Shown here piece after piece: positions 55,336-63,879 of a DNA stretch of 64,000 nt. The DNA lies in contig NZ_CP151634.1 in assembly GCF_038397725.1 (NCBI RefSeq), forward strand, positions 1,116,001 to 1,180,000. Direction: 5' to 3'. Made by a program: the position numbers and the translations under genes. The notes beneath the pieces are model-generated. The model was given only the letters and a program-made list of their open reading frames with translations, did not search any database and had not been told where the DNA came from. Position 1 is the stretch's first letter; every line of letters starts with the position of its first letter. The DNA is from Microbacterium sp. LWO13-1.2. GTDB lineage: Bacteria > Actinomycetota > Actinomycetes > Actinomycetales > Microbacteriaceae.

Positions 55336-56172
55336 ATGAGGAACTTCCTGAGTGTCGATGAGCTGACTGCTCTGTTCGCCCAGGGCGCCCCGGTGCGCCT
55401 GATCGATGTGCGCTGGCGGTTGGATCGGCCGGACGGCCGCGCCGACTATCTCGCCGGGCACATCCCCGGTGCGGTCTATGTTCCCCTCGACACCGAGCTC
55501 TCCACACACGGCCGGGCGGACGAGGGGCGGCATCCGCTGCCGTCGACCGCGACGTTGCAGGAGGCGGCACGCCGTTGGGGCGTCCGCGAAGGCGATGTCG
55601 TCGTCGCGTACGACGATGCGAAGGGAATCTCCGCGGCCCGCGCGTGGTGGCTGCTCCGTCAGGCCGGGGTCGATGTGCGGGTGCTCGACGGCGGCCTTGG
55701 TGCCTGGACGGCGGCGGGGCACGGACTCACCACAGACGATGTGACCCCAGCCCTCGGAGACGTCGTCCTCGACGAGATCGGCGCGGACGCCCTCTCGATC
55801 GATGAGGCCGCCGCGTTCCCTGCATCCGGCGTGCTCCTCGACGTGCGCGCCCCGGAACGCTACCGCGGTGAGACCGAGCCGCTCGACCCGGTCGCCGGAC
55901 ACATCCCGGGCGCGCTGAACCTGCCGACGCTGCGTCATCTGGATGCCGATGGCACGATCCTCGACCCCGACAGCATCCGTGCGACCATCGCAGAGCTCGG
56001 CGTGACCGCGGGCACCCCGGTGGCCGCCTACTGCGGTTCCGGCGTCACTGCCGCGCACACGGCAATGGTCCTCGCCGAAGCCGGTGTCGACGCGAAGGTG
56101 TTCCCCGGCTCGTGGAGTCAGTGGTCGAACACGTCTGGTCGCCCCGTCGCGATCGGGTCGGAACCGGGCTGA
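55336..56172 (+). CDS. two-domain rhodanese sulfurtransferase
   Basis: 278 residues. Two rhodanese repeats: the first inactive (PVRLIDVRWRLD, AGHIPGAVYVPLD) and the second with catalytic Cys233 in AAYCGSGVTAAH. This active-site loop (C-G-S-G-V-T) is typical of thiosulfate and 3-mercaptopyruvate sulfurtransferases of the SseA type. Leaderless start: TAGCCT (55324-55329) ends six bases before the ATG. It ends 10 bases from the convergent regulator gene. Confidence 0.92.
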   Translation: MRNFLSVDELTALFAQGAPVRLIDVRWRLDRPDGRADYLAGHIPGAVYVPLDTELSTHGRADEGRHPLPSTATLQEAARRWGVREGDVVVAYDDAKGISAARAWWLLRQAGVDVRVLDGGLGAWTAAGHGLTTDDVTPALGDVVLDEIGADALSIDEAAAFPASGVLLDVRAPERYRGETEPLDPVAGHIPGALNLPTLRHLDADGTILDPDSIRATIAELGVTAGTPVAAYCGSGVTAAHTAMVLAEAGVDAKVFPGSWSQWSNTSGRPVAIGSEPG

Positions 56173-56182
56173 GCGGCCGGGC

Positions 56183-57094
56183 TCATTCCCGCGGGCCGTA
56201 CCCCCAGCGCAGCTCTACCGCTCCCGGTCCGAACGCGCGATGCACCAGATGAACCGCGCGCCCGTGCTTCACGGACACCGGAGTGATGACCGACCCTTCC
56301 GGCGTCTCCACTCGTTCCTCGCACCAGTCGGGCAGCGCATCAGGGTGGAACCGGATCCACAGCACAAGCTCGCGGCACTGCCTGCTGACGGCGTAGCCGG
56401 ACTCGCGGGTCGGCGGATAACCCTGCGGATAGGAGATCGACCACTCGACCATCGTGGTGTCGGGCGCCGTGAGCGGCGCGTCCAGGTCGAAGCGCCCGCC
56501 GTGCACCTCGCCGTTCGGGTGCGAGTAGAGCGCGTTGAGGCGCCCACCCGCCACAGCGGTGAAGGTCGGAGCCGGCGCGTCGATGCCCGGCGTCATCTCC
56601 AGAAAGGGGATCGCATCGACGGTGCCGGTGGTCGCCTGCACGATGCTCCGGATGCTGCACAGCGCGACGTTCCCGTCGGGTCCGACGTCGGTGACGGAAT
56701 GGGTGGTGACTTCGCGAGACGTGCTCGGGTAGGGGACCCCGAGCGCGGCGTACGCATCCGTCACCGCTCGTTCGATGTCGTTGGCATCCAGCGGAAAGTG
56801 GGCAGATCCCACCGGACCCGTCCGGTGGCTGCGTCCGAGCAGACGGGTGAGCGCGCCGACTTCGAGGTCGAGCAGTGACTCGATGTCGGTCAGCGCGGCC
56901 ACGGACTGCGCGCCTTCCGGGCGCCGGGCGCCGGAACGCCAATAGCTCAGCGTTGCCATCGAGACGGTGTTGCCACGTTCTCTGAGCCGCTCGTGCAGCC
57001 AGGCCAGCGTGACTCTGCGGGCGTTGATGGCGTCGCGCAGCGCCGGTGCGATCTGCGCCGATTCCGGGTCGTGCTGATCCTCTTCGATCTTCAT
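56183..57094 (-). CDS. XRE-like regulator with unknown C-terminal domain
   Basis: 303 residues. The first ~75 form an atypical helix-turn-helix (LRDAINARRVTLAWLHERLRERG, then VSMATLSYWRSGARRPEG), followed by a helical linker and a ~200-residue beta-rich C-terminal domain with conserved-looking Trp and Arg residues (MVEWSISYPQGYPPTRESGYAVSRQCRELV). No named family was recognised for that part. GGAGGGGG precedes the ATG at 57094; the frame is open 55 codons further upstream through the micro-ORF region and is rejected. The C-terminal domain may bind a small ligand (inference). Confidence 0.75.
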   Translation of the reverse strand: MKIEEDQHDPESAQIAPALRDAINARRVTLAWLHERLRERGNTVSMATLSYWRSGARRPEGAQSVAALTDIESLLDLEVGALTRLLGRSHRTGPVGSAHFPLDANDIERAVTDAYAALGVPYPSTSREVTTHSVTDVGPDGNVALCSIRSIVQATTGTVDAIPFLEMTPGIDAPAPTFTAVAGGRLNALYSHPNGEVHGGRFDLDAPLTAPDTTMVEWSISYPQGYPPTRESGYAVSRQCRELVLWIRFHPDALPDWCEERVETPEGSVITPVSVKHGRAVHLVHRAFGPGAVELRWGYGPRE

Positions 57095-57177
57095 CACAGA
57101 CCCCCTCCGGTATGTGAAGAACTCCCGTTTACAGTGAGCATACGACCGTACGGGCGTCTCAAGGGGAGGAGGCGCTG
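57095..57177. other. divergent promoter region with TATG/CATA inverted element
   Basis: First part of a 332-base stretch without a normal-sized gene (57095-57426). GGTATG (57109-57114) and GCATAC (57138-57143) flank a GTTTACAGTG segment and could form an operator for the adjacent XRE-like regulator. A palindromic CCGTACGG lies at 57146-57153. The rest of the stretch holds the micro-ORF and hairpin below, then GC-rich sequence (57316-57426) with the GGAGGA ribosome site of the next gene. Confidence 0.4.
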
Positions 57178-57243
57178 ATGTGGGGTCAACAGGCGGTATC
57201 CGACGTAGGTAGGGGCCCGACCCTGCGCAGGGATTCAGCCTGA
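57178..57243 (+). CDS. candidate 21-residue micro-ORF
   Basis: ATG at 57178 preceded by AAGGGGAGGAGG, the strongest Shine-Dalgarno in the window, seven bases upstream. 21 codons (begins MWGQQAVSDVG, ends LRRDSA), stop TGA at 57241. A 14-base-pair hairpin follows 30 bases later. Divergent from an XRE-like regulator. Could be a signalling or leader peptide; no homology known to me, and coding status is unproven. Confidence 0.4.
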   Translation: MWGQQAVSDVGRGPTLRRDSA

Positions 57244-57272
57244 CGCAGCGGACACCCACGCTGCGAAACTGA

Positions 57273-57315
57273 ATGAGGCCCGGCGGCGATTCTGGGGAGA
57301 CCCGCCGGGCCTCAT
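57273..57315. terminator. hairpin following the micro-ORF
   Basis: ATGAGGCCCGGCGG and its exact reverse complement around a 15-base loop. It lies in a divergent intergenic region, where a terminator has no purpose unless something short is transcribed. Confidence 0.7.
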
Positions 57316-57426
57316 CATGTGCCGCCTCGAGTCTGCGTGTTGCCGCGTGGGCGCCCCGGGCACGGCGATCCGGCCGCGAACGCCCGCGTAGACTGGGAGG
57401 AACACCCCGGAGGACTCTGGATCGTC

Positions 57427-58089
57427 ATGTCTGCCCCTGCTCGCACGTTCACGGTACGCAACGTACAGCTGATTCGTGCACTGTTCGCGGCGGCTGCGGC
57501 CGTGATGATCACCTTCTCGCCGGACCACTCGGCGGCCGTCGGGCTGTCGGTCTTCAGCGGCTTCGCCTTCGTCAGCGCGTTCGTCCTCGTGCTCGCCGCC
57601 TGGCTCGTCCTTCCTGCGGGTTCCCGCTGGTCGTACCTGCTGCTGGCGGCACTCGGTTTCGCGGCCGGAATGGTCAGCGGGATCCCACCGTGGCGCAATG
57701 ACGATCTGTTCTTCGGCGTCGTCTGCACGTGGGCGCTGGTCTCCGGTGGCGTCGAGCTGCTCGCCGGCATCCGTGCCCGCCGCTCCGACGACCCGACTGC
57801 CCGTGACGCCATCGCGGTCGGCGCCTTCGGCGTCCTGCTCGGCATTCTGCTCCTGCTGATCCCGGCCGGCCTCGTGCAGGAGTACTCGATCGAGAGCGCC
57901 GGCACATTCGAACTCACCGGGATCATCCTCGGCGTCGGGATGTTCGGCGCCTATGCGGCGATCGTCGCGGTGTTCCTCGGCATCGCCGGGCTCACGCCCC
58001 GAGCCAAGGCCGCAGCAGAGGATGCCGGAATCACCGAACCCGACCAGAGCGCGGCGCCGGAAGCGGCGGACCGCGGAGGAGAGCGATGA
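57427..58089 (+). CDS. multi-helix membrane protein, DUF308-like
   Basis: 220 residues with six hydrophobic segments between about 10 and 190, arranged as two-helix repeats as in HdeD/DUF308 proteins, and an acidic-basic hydrophilic C-terminal tail. GGAGGA lies upstream at a somewhat long distance. The start at 57427 (MSAPARTF) is chosen because the hydrophobic core follows. The stop overlaps the next start (ATGA). Function unknown. Confidence 0.65.
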   Translation: MSAPARTFTVRNVQLIRALFAAAAAVMITFSPDHSAAVGLSVFSGFAFVSAFVLVLAAWLVLPAGSRWSYLLLAALGFAAGMVSGIPPWRNDDLFFGVVCTWALVSGGVELLAGIRARRSDDPTARDAIAVGAFGVLLGILLLLIPAGLVQEYSIESAGTFELTGIILGVGMFGAYAAIVAVFLGIAGLTPRAKAAAEDAGITEPDQSAAPEAADRGGER

Positions 58090-58439
58090 GCGACGAGAAA
58101 CCGACCCGTCGGGACATCCTGCGACCGCTGCACCTGCTCGGCATCGCGCTCGTCTGCGGTGTCTTCGCGATGGTCGTGACGCTGGTTTCGACCGGTGCCT
58201 TCACCGCGCGGGTGAACGCGGCGATCGCCGCCGGCACCTATGAAGGGCTGACGCCCATCGCGCTGGGACTCGTCGTCGGCGGTGGCGCGTTCATCGCCAC
58301 CCTGCTGATCCTGGCCATGCTGATCCTCGCCGTGGATCCCGCCGACGTCACCAAGAGGGTCGATCGCCCGGTGCTCTTCGACAAGGAGCCGGCCGATGAC
58401 GCGGATGACGTGAATCCTGGGGGCGCTCCGCGCGCGTAG
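58086..58439 (+). CDS. small two-helix membrane protein, unknown
   Basis: 117 residues: basic N-terminus (MSDEKPTRRDILRP), transmembrane helix (about 16-38), periplasmic loop, second helix (about 57-82), and an acidic cytoplasmic tail. Translationally coupled to the preceding DUF308-like gene by ATGA, so the two probably work together. No family recognised. Confidence 0.65.
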   Translation: MSDEKPTRRDILRPLHLLGIALVCGVFAMVVTLVSTGAFTARVNAAIAAGTYEGLTPIALGLVVGGGAFIATLLILAMLILAVDPADVTKRVDRPVLFDKEPADDADDVNPGGAPRA

Positions 58440-58544
58440 TCTTCCGCGACGCCGCAGCCGCGCCTGCGCGTGGGCCTGCGGGGTCGAAAGCGCACGGGCG
58501 GAGGTCGATTCGGATGCTTTTCCGACCACCCACCGGTGATGGAG

Positions 58545-58588
58545 ATGGATCACGCCGGCTCAAGCGTGCCTGAACCGGCGTAATCCAT
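58545..58588. terminator. long imperfect hairpin before the purB 3' end
   Basis: Arms of 18 bases with two C-A mismatches (ATGGATcACGCCGGcTCA and its partner), 8-base loop. Between convergent transcription units; serves purB and/or the small membrane-protein pair. Confidence 0.7.
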
Positions 58589-58604
58589 CCCGCAGAGCGG
58601 AAAC

Positions 58605-59987
58605 CTACTGCGCGAGACGCTCCGCGATACCGATGTAGGTCGCGGGAGTGAGGGCGAGCAGACGCTGCTTCGCCGCATCCCCGATCTCCAGGCCCTCGAC
58701 GAACTCGGCCAGCTCCGGCCCGCCGACGCGGTGACCGCGGGTGAGCTCCTTCAGCAGCGCGTACGGGTCGCTGATCGTGGAGCGGCCGGCGACGACCTCG
58801 GCACGGATGACGGTCTGGATCGCCTCGGCGAGCACTTCCCAGTTCACGTCGAGGTCGGCGAGCAGCACATCGCGCGCCAGTGAGATCTCGTTCAGGCCGC
58901 GGCGCAGATTGTCGAGAGCGAGCAGCGAGTGCCCGAAAGCGACGCCGATGTTGCGCTGCGTCGTCGAGTCGGTGAGGTCCCGCTGCAGGCGGCTGGTGAC
59001 GAGCGTCTGCGACAGCGAGCCGAGCAGGGCCGCCGACAGCTCGAGGTTCGCCTCGGCGTTCTCGAAGCGGATCGGGTTGATCTTGTGCGGCATCGTCGAC
59101 GAGCCGGTGGCTCCGGCGACCGGGATCTGCGCGAAGTATCCGAGCGAGATGTATGTCCAGATATCGGTGGCGAGGTTGTGCAGGATGCCGCCGGCGTGAC
59201 GCACCCGGTCGTAGAGCTCGACCTGCCAGTCGTGCGACTCGATCTGCGTGGTGAGGACGTTGAAGCCGAGCCCCAGCCCCTCCACGTACTCGCGGGCGAC
59301 CTCGGGCCAGTCGACGGACGGGTCGGCGGCGAGGTGCGCCGACCAGGTGCCGGTCGCGCCGGAGAACTTCGCCAGGTAGTCGGATGCCGCGATCTGCGCG
59401 CGCACCCGCTCGAGACGCCACGCGAAGACGGCGATCTCCTTGCCCATCGTCGACGGGGTCGCCGGCTGGCCGTGCGTCCGGGACAGCATGGCGGCATCCG
59501 CGTGCTCCACCGACAGCTCGCGGAGCTTGGCGATCACCGAGTCCAGGGCGGGCAGCCAGACGTTCTCGACCGCGCGCTTCACGGTGAGCGCGTAGGAGAC
59601 CGAGTTGATGTCTTCGCTGGTGCAGGCGAAGTGGGTGAGCTCGGAGATCGAGTCGAGGCCCAGCGTCGACAGCCGGTCGCGCACGAGATACTCGATGGCC
59701 TTCACGTCGTGGCGGGTGACGGCTTCCTTCTCGGCGAGCCAGTCGATCTCGGTCTGCCCGAAGTCACGGTAGAGGGCGCGCAGGCGCTCCTTGTCGGCAT
59801 CCGGCAGCGGCGAGGTCTCGAACAGCGAGCGGTCGGTGAGGGCGATCAGCCACTCGACCTCGACCTCGACCCTGGCGCGGTTGAGGCCCGCCTCGGAGAG
59901 GAAGTCGGCGAGACCGGCGACGGCGGCGCGGTAGCGTCCGTCGAGCGGGCTCAGGGGCTGCGGCGGAAGCGAAGGCTGGAAAGTCAG
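58605..59987 (-). CDS. purB: adenylosuccinate lyase
   Basis: Catalyses two steps of purine synthesis (SAICAR to AICAR, adenylosuccinate to AMP). It has the superfamily signature GSSTMPHKINP, the catalytic-serine loop, plus SRTHGQPATPSTMGKE with the catalytic histidine and the LSPLDGRYRAAV N-terminus. Start choice: a perfect AGGAGG (59999-59994) stands six bases before a CTG at 59987, giving 460 residues. A TTG at 60014, overlapping the upstream stop as TTGA, would give 469 residues but would place that AGGAGG inside the gene. Downstream of the phosphatase gene on the same strand. Confidence 0.93.
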   Translation of the reverse strand: MTFQPSLPPQPLSPLDGRYRAAVAGLADFLSEAGLNRARVEVEVEWLIALTDRSLFETSPLPDADKERLRALYRDFGQTEIDWLAEKEAVTRHDVKAIEYLVRDRLSTLGLDSISELTHFACTSEDINSVSYALTVKRAVENVWLPALDSVIAKLRELSVEHADAAMLSRTHGQPATPSTMGKEIAVFAWRLERVRAQIAASDYLAKFSGATGTWSAHLAADPSVDWPEVAREYVEGLGLGFNVLTTQIESHDWQVELYDRVRHAGGILHNLATDIWTYISLGYFAQIPVAGATGSSTMPHKINPIRFENAEANLELSAALLGSLSQTLVTSRLQRDLTDSTTQRNIGVAFGHSLLALDNLRRGLNEISLARDVLLADLDVNWEVLAEAIQTVIRAEVVAGRSTISDPYALLKELTRGHRVGGPELAEFVEGLEIGDAAKQRLLALTPATYIGIAERLAQ

Positions 59988-60010
59988 GGGAGTCCTCCTG
60001 ATCGGGCCCG

Positions 60011-60532
60011 TCAAACGCGGGGCGTGCGGGGGAGACGCAGGGCGGGTTCGAGCTGAAGAAAGAGGCCCCTGGTCGCGGTCTCAATCATACCGAGGACGGA
60101 ATCGAACATATCCGCGCCCGCGTAGTACGGGTCGGGGACGTCGAGGCCGTCGGCGTTCGCGTCGAAGGAGAGCAGCAGGGTGACCTTGCCCTCCTGGTCC
60201 TCGTTGTTCGCCCACTCGCGGAGGACGCGCTCGTGCGTGCGGTCGAGGGCGACGATCAGGTCGTTGTCGGCGAAGGATGCGCTGGTGAACTGCCGCGCCC
60301 GGTGCTGCGACCCGTCGTAGCCGCGCCGGGCGAGGGAGTCGATCGTCCGGTGGTCTGCGCGTTCGCCGAGGTGCCAATCGCCGGTGCTGGCGCTGCGGGA
60401 CACGATCCGCGAGCCCAGGCCCTGTCGTTCTGCCAGATCGCGGAACACGACCTCTGCCATCGGCGAGCGGCAGATGTTCCCCGTGCAGACGAAGATCACG
60501 CGAAAGGGATCCGGGGATGTCACAGAGTCCAT
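60011..60532 (-). CDS. low-molecular-weight protein tyrosine phosphatase
   Basis: 173 residues with the P-loop VCTGNICRSP (nucleophile Cys16, Arg22, Ser23) and the general-acid Asp134 in VPDPYYAG. Dephosphorylates tyrosine-phosphorylated proteins (or, in some actinobacterial homologues, arginine); the Thr at position 17 rather than Ile/Leu is noted. It ends at the purB start region and is likely cotranscribed with it. ATG 60532 is chosen because it is the first start next to the family core; the frame is open far upstream. Confidence 0.93.
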   Translation of the reverse strand: MDSVTSPDPFRVIFVCTGNICRSPMAEVVFRDLAERQGLGSRIVSRSASTGDWHLGERADHRTIDSLARRGYDGSQHRARQFTSASFADNDLIVALDRTHERVLREWANNEDQEGKVTLLLSFDANADGLDVPDPYYAGADMFDSVLGMIETATRGLFLQLEPALRLPRTPRV

Positions 60533-60665
60533 TGTGCCCGCCGGTGGCGCTTCTGCACAGTCGACTGCGTGCACTCGTTCTGCACCGAACCGATTCCCCG
60601 CGGACTCTGCACCGGTCGTGCGGATCGGGAGGCCGGTCACGGTGGCGAACAAGGATGCTGGGCGC

Positions 60666-60929
60666 ATGTACTCATTCGCAATCGCCGGGGCCGGGTCTTC
60701 GGAAGCCCTGTGGGCCTGGTTCGCGGCCCGGCGTGAGATCGAGTCGGCGATCGCCGCTCTCGACGAAGCCGCAGCCACCCTCGTGGCACTGGTCGCGGAC
60801 AGCGACTGGCAGTCCGACGGCGTGCGCGCACTGCACGCGTTGCTCTCCGATCTTCGGTCGCGTGCGTCCGCGCAGATCGCGAGCCTGTCCGAACGGGCGC
60901 GGGAATTGGAGAGGGTCGGGTTCGCATGA
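60666..60929 (+). CDS. small helical WXG100-like protein
   Basis: 87 residues, predicted as two long helices separated near DWQSDG (residues 47-52), giving the W-x-S-x-G-V-x-A-L pattern seen in actinobacterial WXG100-like partners of secreted proteins. No signal peptide. The ATG overlaps nothing upstream, but the stop overlaps the start of the next gene (ATGA), so they are made together. The assignment is a structural impression, not a recognised family. Confidence 0.6.
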   Translation: MYSFAIAGAGSSEALWAWFAARREIESAIAALDEAAATLVALVADSDWQSDGVRALHALLSDLRSRASAQIASLSERARELERVGFA

Positions 60930-62215
60930 GTGATGACCTGGACATCACGCACGGTGGGGCGATCGCCGTCGACACCGAGGTGCTGCGCGATGTCGGCGTA
61001 CGCATCGCGGTCGTTGCAGAGCGCCTCGCCGACACCCAGGGATCGATCCGCCGAGCGCACGGGATCATCGTCGACGCACCGGGGCTCAGTGCTCAGCTCG
61101 ATACGGTCGCGCTGTGGGCGAGCGCCGATCGGGTGGACGAACTGCAGCGTCGATGCGAAGAGGCGAGCGTCGGCACCCTGTTGATGGCCGACGCCTACGA
61201 ACTCGTCGAGCTCCGCGCGCAGGCGGAGGCTCTTGCGCTCACCGATGCGGCCGCCGCGGATGCGCTGTACGCGCGGATCGAGCAGCTCGAGGCATCCGAT
61301 GACCGCGTGGGCGGCATGGCCGACATGCTCATCGCCGGCTGGAAGGACCGGCGTTTCGAAGGGCTGGATTCGCAGTTCGACCTCAGCGGCGCGATGGCGC
61401 ACTTGTTCGTGGGCGGCGGCCTGATCGGATCGACGCTGGGTCTCGGGAAGGTGCACGCAGGGAAGCCACTGATCGGGAAGGCTGATCCGGTGACGGTGCG
61501 GCCGGTCGCGGCGTCCACTCCGGTGGGAACGCCCGCGAGCCTCGCCGATGCCTTCCGCCGCTTCCCGGAAGCGCCAGGAGCGCAGATCAGAGTCGATCGC
61601 CTCACCATGGGCGACGGCTCGACGCAGTTCATCGCGTACATCAAGGGAACACAGTCGCCGTTCTTCGGCGCAGGTGAGCCGTGGGACATGAAGTCGAACA
61701 TCGAGCTCTACGCCGGCAAGACCTCGGCCTCCTATCAGGCCACGCTCGACGCGCTCGCGGCCGCGGGTGCCCGGCCGGGAGATCGAGTTGATCTGTTCGC
61801 GCACTCGCAGGCGGGAATGATCGCGTCTCGCCTCGCCATGGAGAGCGAGTTCGAGGTGCAGGTGGTGGCGACGGCAGGCAGCCCCACCGAGCCGACACTG
61901 CGTGAGGATCAGCTGCTCGTTCAGCTGATCCATTCCGACGACATCGTGTCCTCGCTCGCCGGCGGAGGTTCCCCCGGCGGTACCGGTTCGCCCGACTCCT
62001 TCACGGCAACCCGTGAAGGAGATTCGTCAGACGGTGTGCAGGATGTCTGGGCCGACACTCACTGGATGCACTCGTACATCGAGACCGCCGAGATGGTCGA
62101 CAGATCCAGCGACCCGCGAGCCGTTGCGCTCGACGAGTACTGGAAGACGCTCGACGCCGCCGAGGTGATCGAGTCGACGGAGTACCGCGCCGAGCGGACC
62201 GGGTGGTCCGGCTGA
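60926..62215 (+). CDS. alpha/beta-hydrolase (lipase-like) protein with helical N-terminal domain
   Basis: 429 residues. Residues 1-~145 are predicted long amphipathic helices (as in WXG100/LXG-type targeting regions). A Gly-rich hydrophobic stretch (159-174) follows, then an alpha/beta-hydrolase domain with nucleophile elbow AHSQAG (Ser294), a candidate Asp338/339 in LIHSDD, and His379 or His382 in THWMHSY. No classical signal peptide. Coupled to the 87-residue WXG100-like gene. The pair resembles a type VII-like secreted lipase with its partner; substrate and secretion route are inference. Confidence 0.7.
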   Translation: MSDDLDITHGGAIAVDTEVLRDVGVRIAVVAERLADTQGSIRRAHGIIVDAPGLSAQLDTVALWASADRVDELQRRCEEASVGTLLMADAYELVELRAQAEALALTDAAAADALYARIEQLEASDDRVGGMADMLIAGWKDRRFEGLDSQFDLSGAMAHLFVGGGLIGSTLGLGKVHAGKPLIGKADPVTVRPVAASTPVGTPASLADAFRRFPEAPGAQIRVDRLTMGDGSTQFIAYIKGTQSPFFGAGEPWDMKSNIELYAGKTSASYQATLDALAAAGARPGDRVDLFAHSQAGMIASRLAMESEFEVQVVATAGSPTEPTLREDQLLVQLIHSDDIVSSLAGGGSPGGTGSPDSFTATREGDSSDGVQDVWADTHWMHSYIETAEMVDRSSDPRAVALDEYWKTLDAAEVIESTEYRAERTGWSG

Positions 62216-62226
62216 GCGGATATCGC

Positions 62227-62631
62227 TCAGTCGCGGCGGGACTTCTTGCGCTGCGGACGCAGGATGAAGCCGAAGATGCCGTTGATGATCGAGATGATGA
62301 TCGCGGCGACCACGCCCCACCAGAAGTGACCGACGGTGAGGCCCCAGCCGAAGCCGCTCGTGATCCAGGCGGTCAGCCACAGCAGGAAGCCGTTGATGAC
62401 GAACCCGATGAGGCCGATGGTGAGGATGTAGAGCGGGAAGGCGACGATCTTCACGACGGTGCCGATGATCGTGTTCACCAGGGCGAAGATCGCACCGACG
62501 GCGAGCAGCGTGAGGACCAGCTGCAGCGTCTCGGCGGGCGGGAAGGCGGTGATCGCCACCTGCAGCACGGGGATCAACGTCACCACCCAGAGGGCGAAGG
62601 CGTTCACGATGACTCGAATGATGAAGCGCAT
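62227..62631 (-). CDS. four-helix membrane protein, PF04020 'phage holin' superfamily IV
   Basis: 134 residues with four transmembrane helices (about 3-22, 35-58, 62-88, 100-125), matching the mycobacterial 4-TMS holin-like family (NALALW-, VNTIIGTVVKIVAFPLYILTIGL and GFVINGFLLWLTAWI blocks). Despite the name, family members are ordinary chromosomal genes with unknown function. It ends in a basic QRKKSRRD tail. The GTG/ATG divergent aminotransferase gene starts 93 bases away. Confidence 0.85.
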   Translation of the reverse strand: MRFIIRVIVNAFALWVVTLIPVLQVAITAFPPAETLQLVLTLLAVGAIFALVNTIIGTVVKIVAFPLYILTIGLIGFVINGFLLWLTAWITSGFGWGLTVGHFWWGVVAAIIISIINGIFGFILRPQRKKSRRD

Positions 62632-62724
62632 GGTCGTTTCAGTGTGGCACGATCGGCGCCGGATGTCAGCGGTTCAACGGGCGGACGCTCGCCAGAGCTC
62701 GACGCCCGCTCTTAGACTCGACTC

Positions 62725-63792
62725 GTGACCGAGCCGATTCTGCCCCGCATCCGCCCCGCCATCGCCGCGCTCGCGCCGTACCGGCAAGGCAAGCAGGCAG
62801 GACCCGACGCGTTCAAGCTGTCCAGTAACGAGAACCCCTTCGATCCGCTGCCCTCGGTCGTCGCCGCTCTGCAGCACACGACCCCGATCAACCGCTACCC
62901 GGATGCATCGGCCGGCCGCCTGCGTGAGCGCCTCGCCGTCCGCTACGGCGTCGACTCCGACCAGGTGCACGTCGCCGCAGGTTCCGTCTCGATCCTGCAC
63001 CAGCTGATCCTCGCCACCTCCTCCGTGGGCGATGAGGTCGTCTACGCGTGGCGCTCGTTCGAGGCCTACCCGAGCCTTCCTCTCGTCGCCGGGGCAACGG
63101 GTGTGCAGGTGCCGCTGACGGACGAGTCGCGCCACGACCTCGACGCGATGGCGGATGCTGTCACCGAACGCACCAGCGCCATCATCCTGTGCACCCCCAA
63201 CAACCCGACCGGCCCGATCATCACGAGCGCCGAGTTCGCGTCCTTCGTCGGCCGCGTTCCGGCCGATGTGCTGATCGTCCTCGATGAGGCCTACGCCGAG
63301 TTCGTGACCGCGCCAGACGCTGTCGACGGGCTGAAGGAACGCGCATTCGAAGCGCATCCCAACGTGGTCGTCCTGCGCACGTTCTCCAAGGCCTACGGAC
63401 TCGCCGGGCTTCGCATCGGCTACGCGATCGGCAACAGCAAGGTGCTGGATGCCGCGCGCGCCACCGGCATCCCCCTGTCGGTCACGTCCGCCGCTGAGAA
63501 CGCGGCGATCGCCAGCCTCGACGCCGAAGCCGAGCTGCTCGATCGGGTCGCCGTGATCGTCGAGCGGCGCACGCTCCTTCGCGACGGTCTGCGCGCTCAG
63601 GGGTGGGATGTCCCGGACGCTCAGGGCAACTTCGTCTGGCTGCCCGCAGCAGAGCGCACCGATGAGGTGGCCGCCGCCTTCGCTGCGGCCGACGTGGTCG
63701 TGCGTCCGTTCAGCGGCGATGGCATCCGCATCTCCGTCGGGGAGGAGGCGTCCATCGCCCGGGTGCTCGAGGTCGCCGCCGCCACCCGCTGA
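62725..63792 (+). CDS. HisC/Pat-family aminotransferase
   Basis: PLP-dependent class-II aminotransferase, 355 residues: [14 protein letters not shown] near 33-46, [28 protein letters not shown] and the PLP lysine in [15 protein letters not shown]. It is either histidinol-phosphate aminotransferase or the aromatic (phenylalanine) aminotransferase Pat of the same family. No histidine-biosynthesis genes are adjacent, which tilts toward Pat. Leaderless start: TAGACT (62713-62718) ends six bases before the GTG. Confidence 0.88.
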   Translation: MTEPILPRIRPAIAALAPYRQGKQAGPDAFKLSSNENPFDPLPSVVAALQHTTPINRYPDASAGRLRERLAVRYGVDSDQVHVAAGSVSILHQLILATSSVGDEVVYAWRSFEAYPSLPLVAGATGVQVPLTDESRHDLDAMADAVTERTSAIILCTPNNPTGPIITSAEFASFVGRVPADVLIVLDEAYAEFVTAPDAVDGLKERAFEAHPNVVVLRTFSKAYGLAGLRIGYAIGNSKVLDAARATGIPLSVTSAAENAAIASLDAEAELLDRVAVIVERRTLLRDGLRAQGWDVPDAQGNFVWLPAAERTDEVAAAFAAADVVVRPFSGDGIRISVGEEASIARVLEVAAATR

Positions 63793-63866
63793 TCGGCGCA
63801 TTCCTCCGGGTTCCCGACAGATACAAGGGCGTCCTAGGTATGCGTGCCCGGGAATGCCGGCGCGGG

Positions 63867-63872
63867 TAGCGT
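63867..63872 (+). promoter_or_regulatory. -10 of the last, leaderless gene
   Basis: TAGCGT ends seven bases before the GTG at 63880. No Shine-Dalgarno is visible. Confidence 0.5.
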
Positions 63873-63879
63873 AAGAGCC

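Noticed and set aside
62227..62631. Prophage remnant (holin annotation)
   Set aside because: PF04020 members are ordinary chromosomal genes in actinobacteria, and no other phage gene is nearby.
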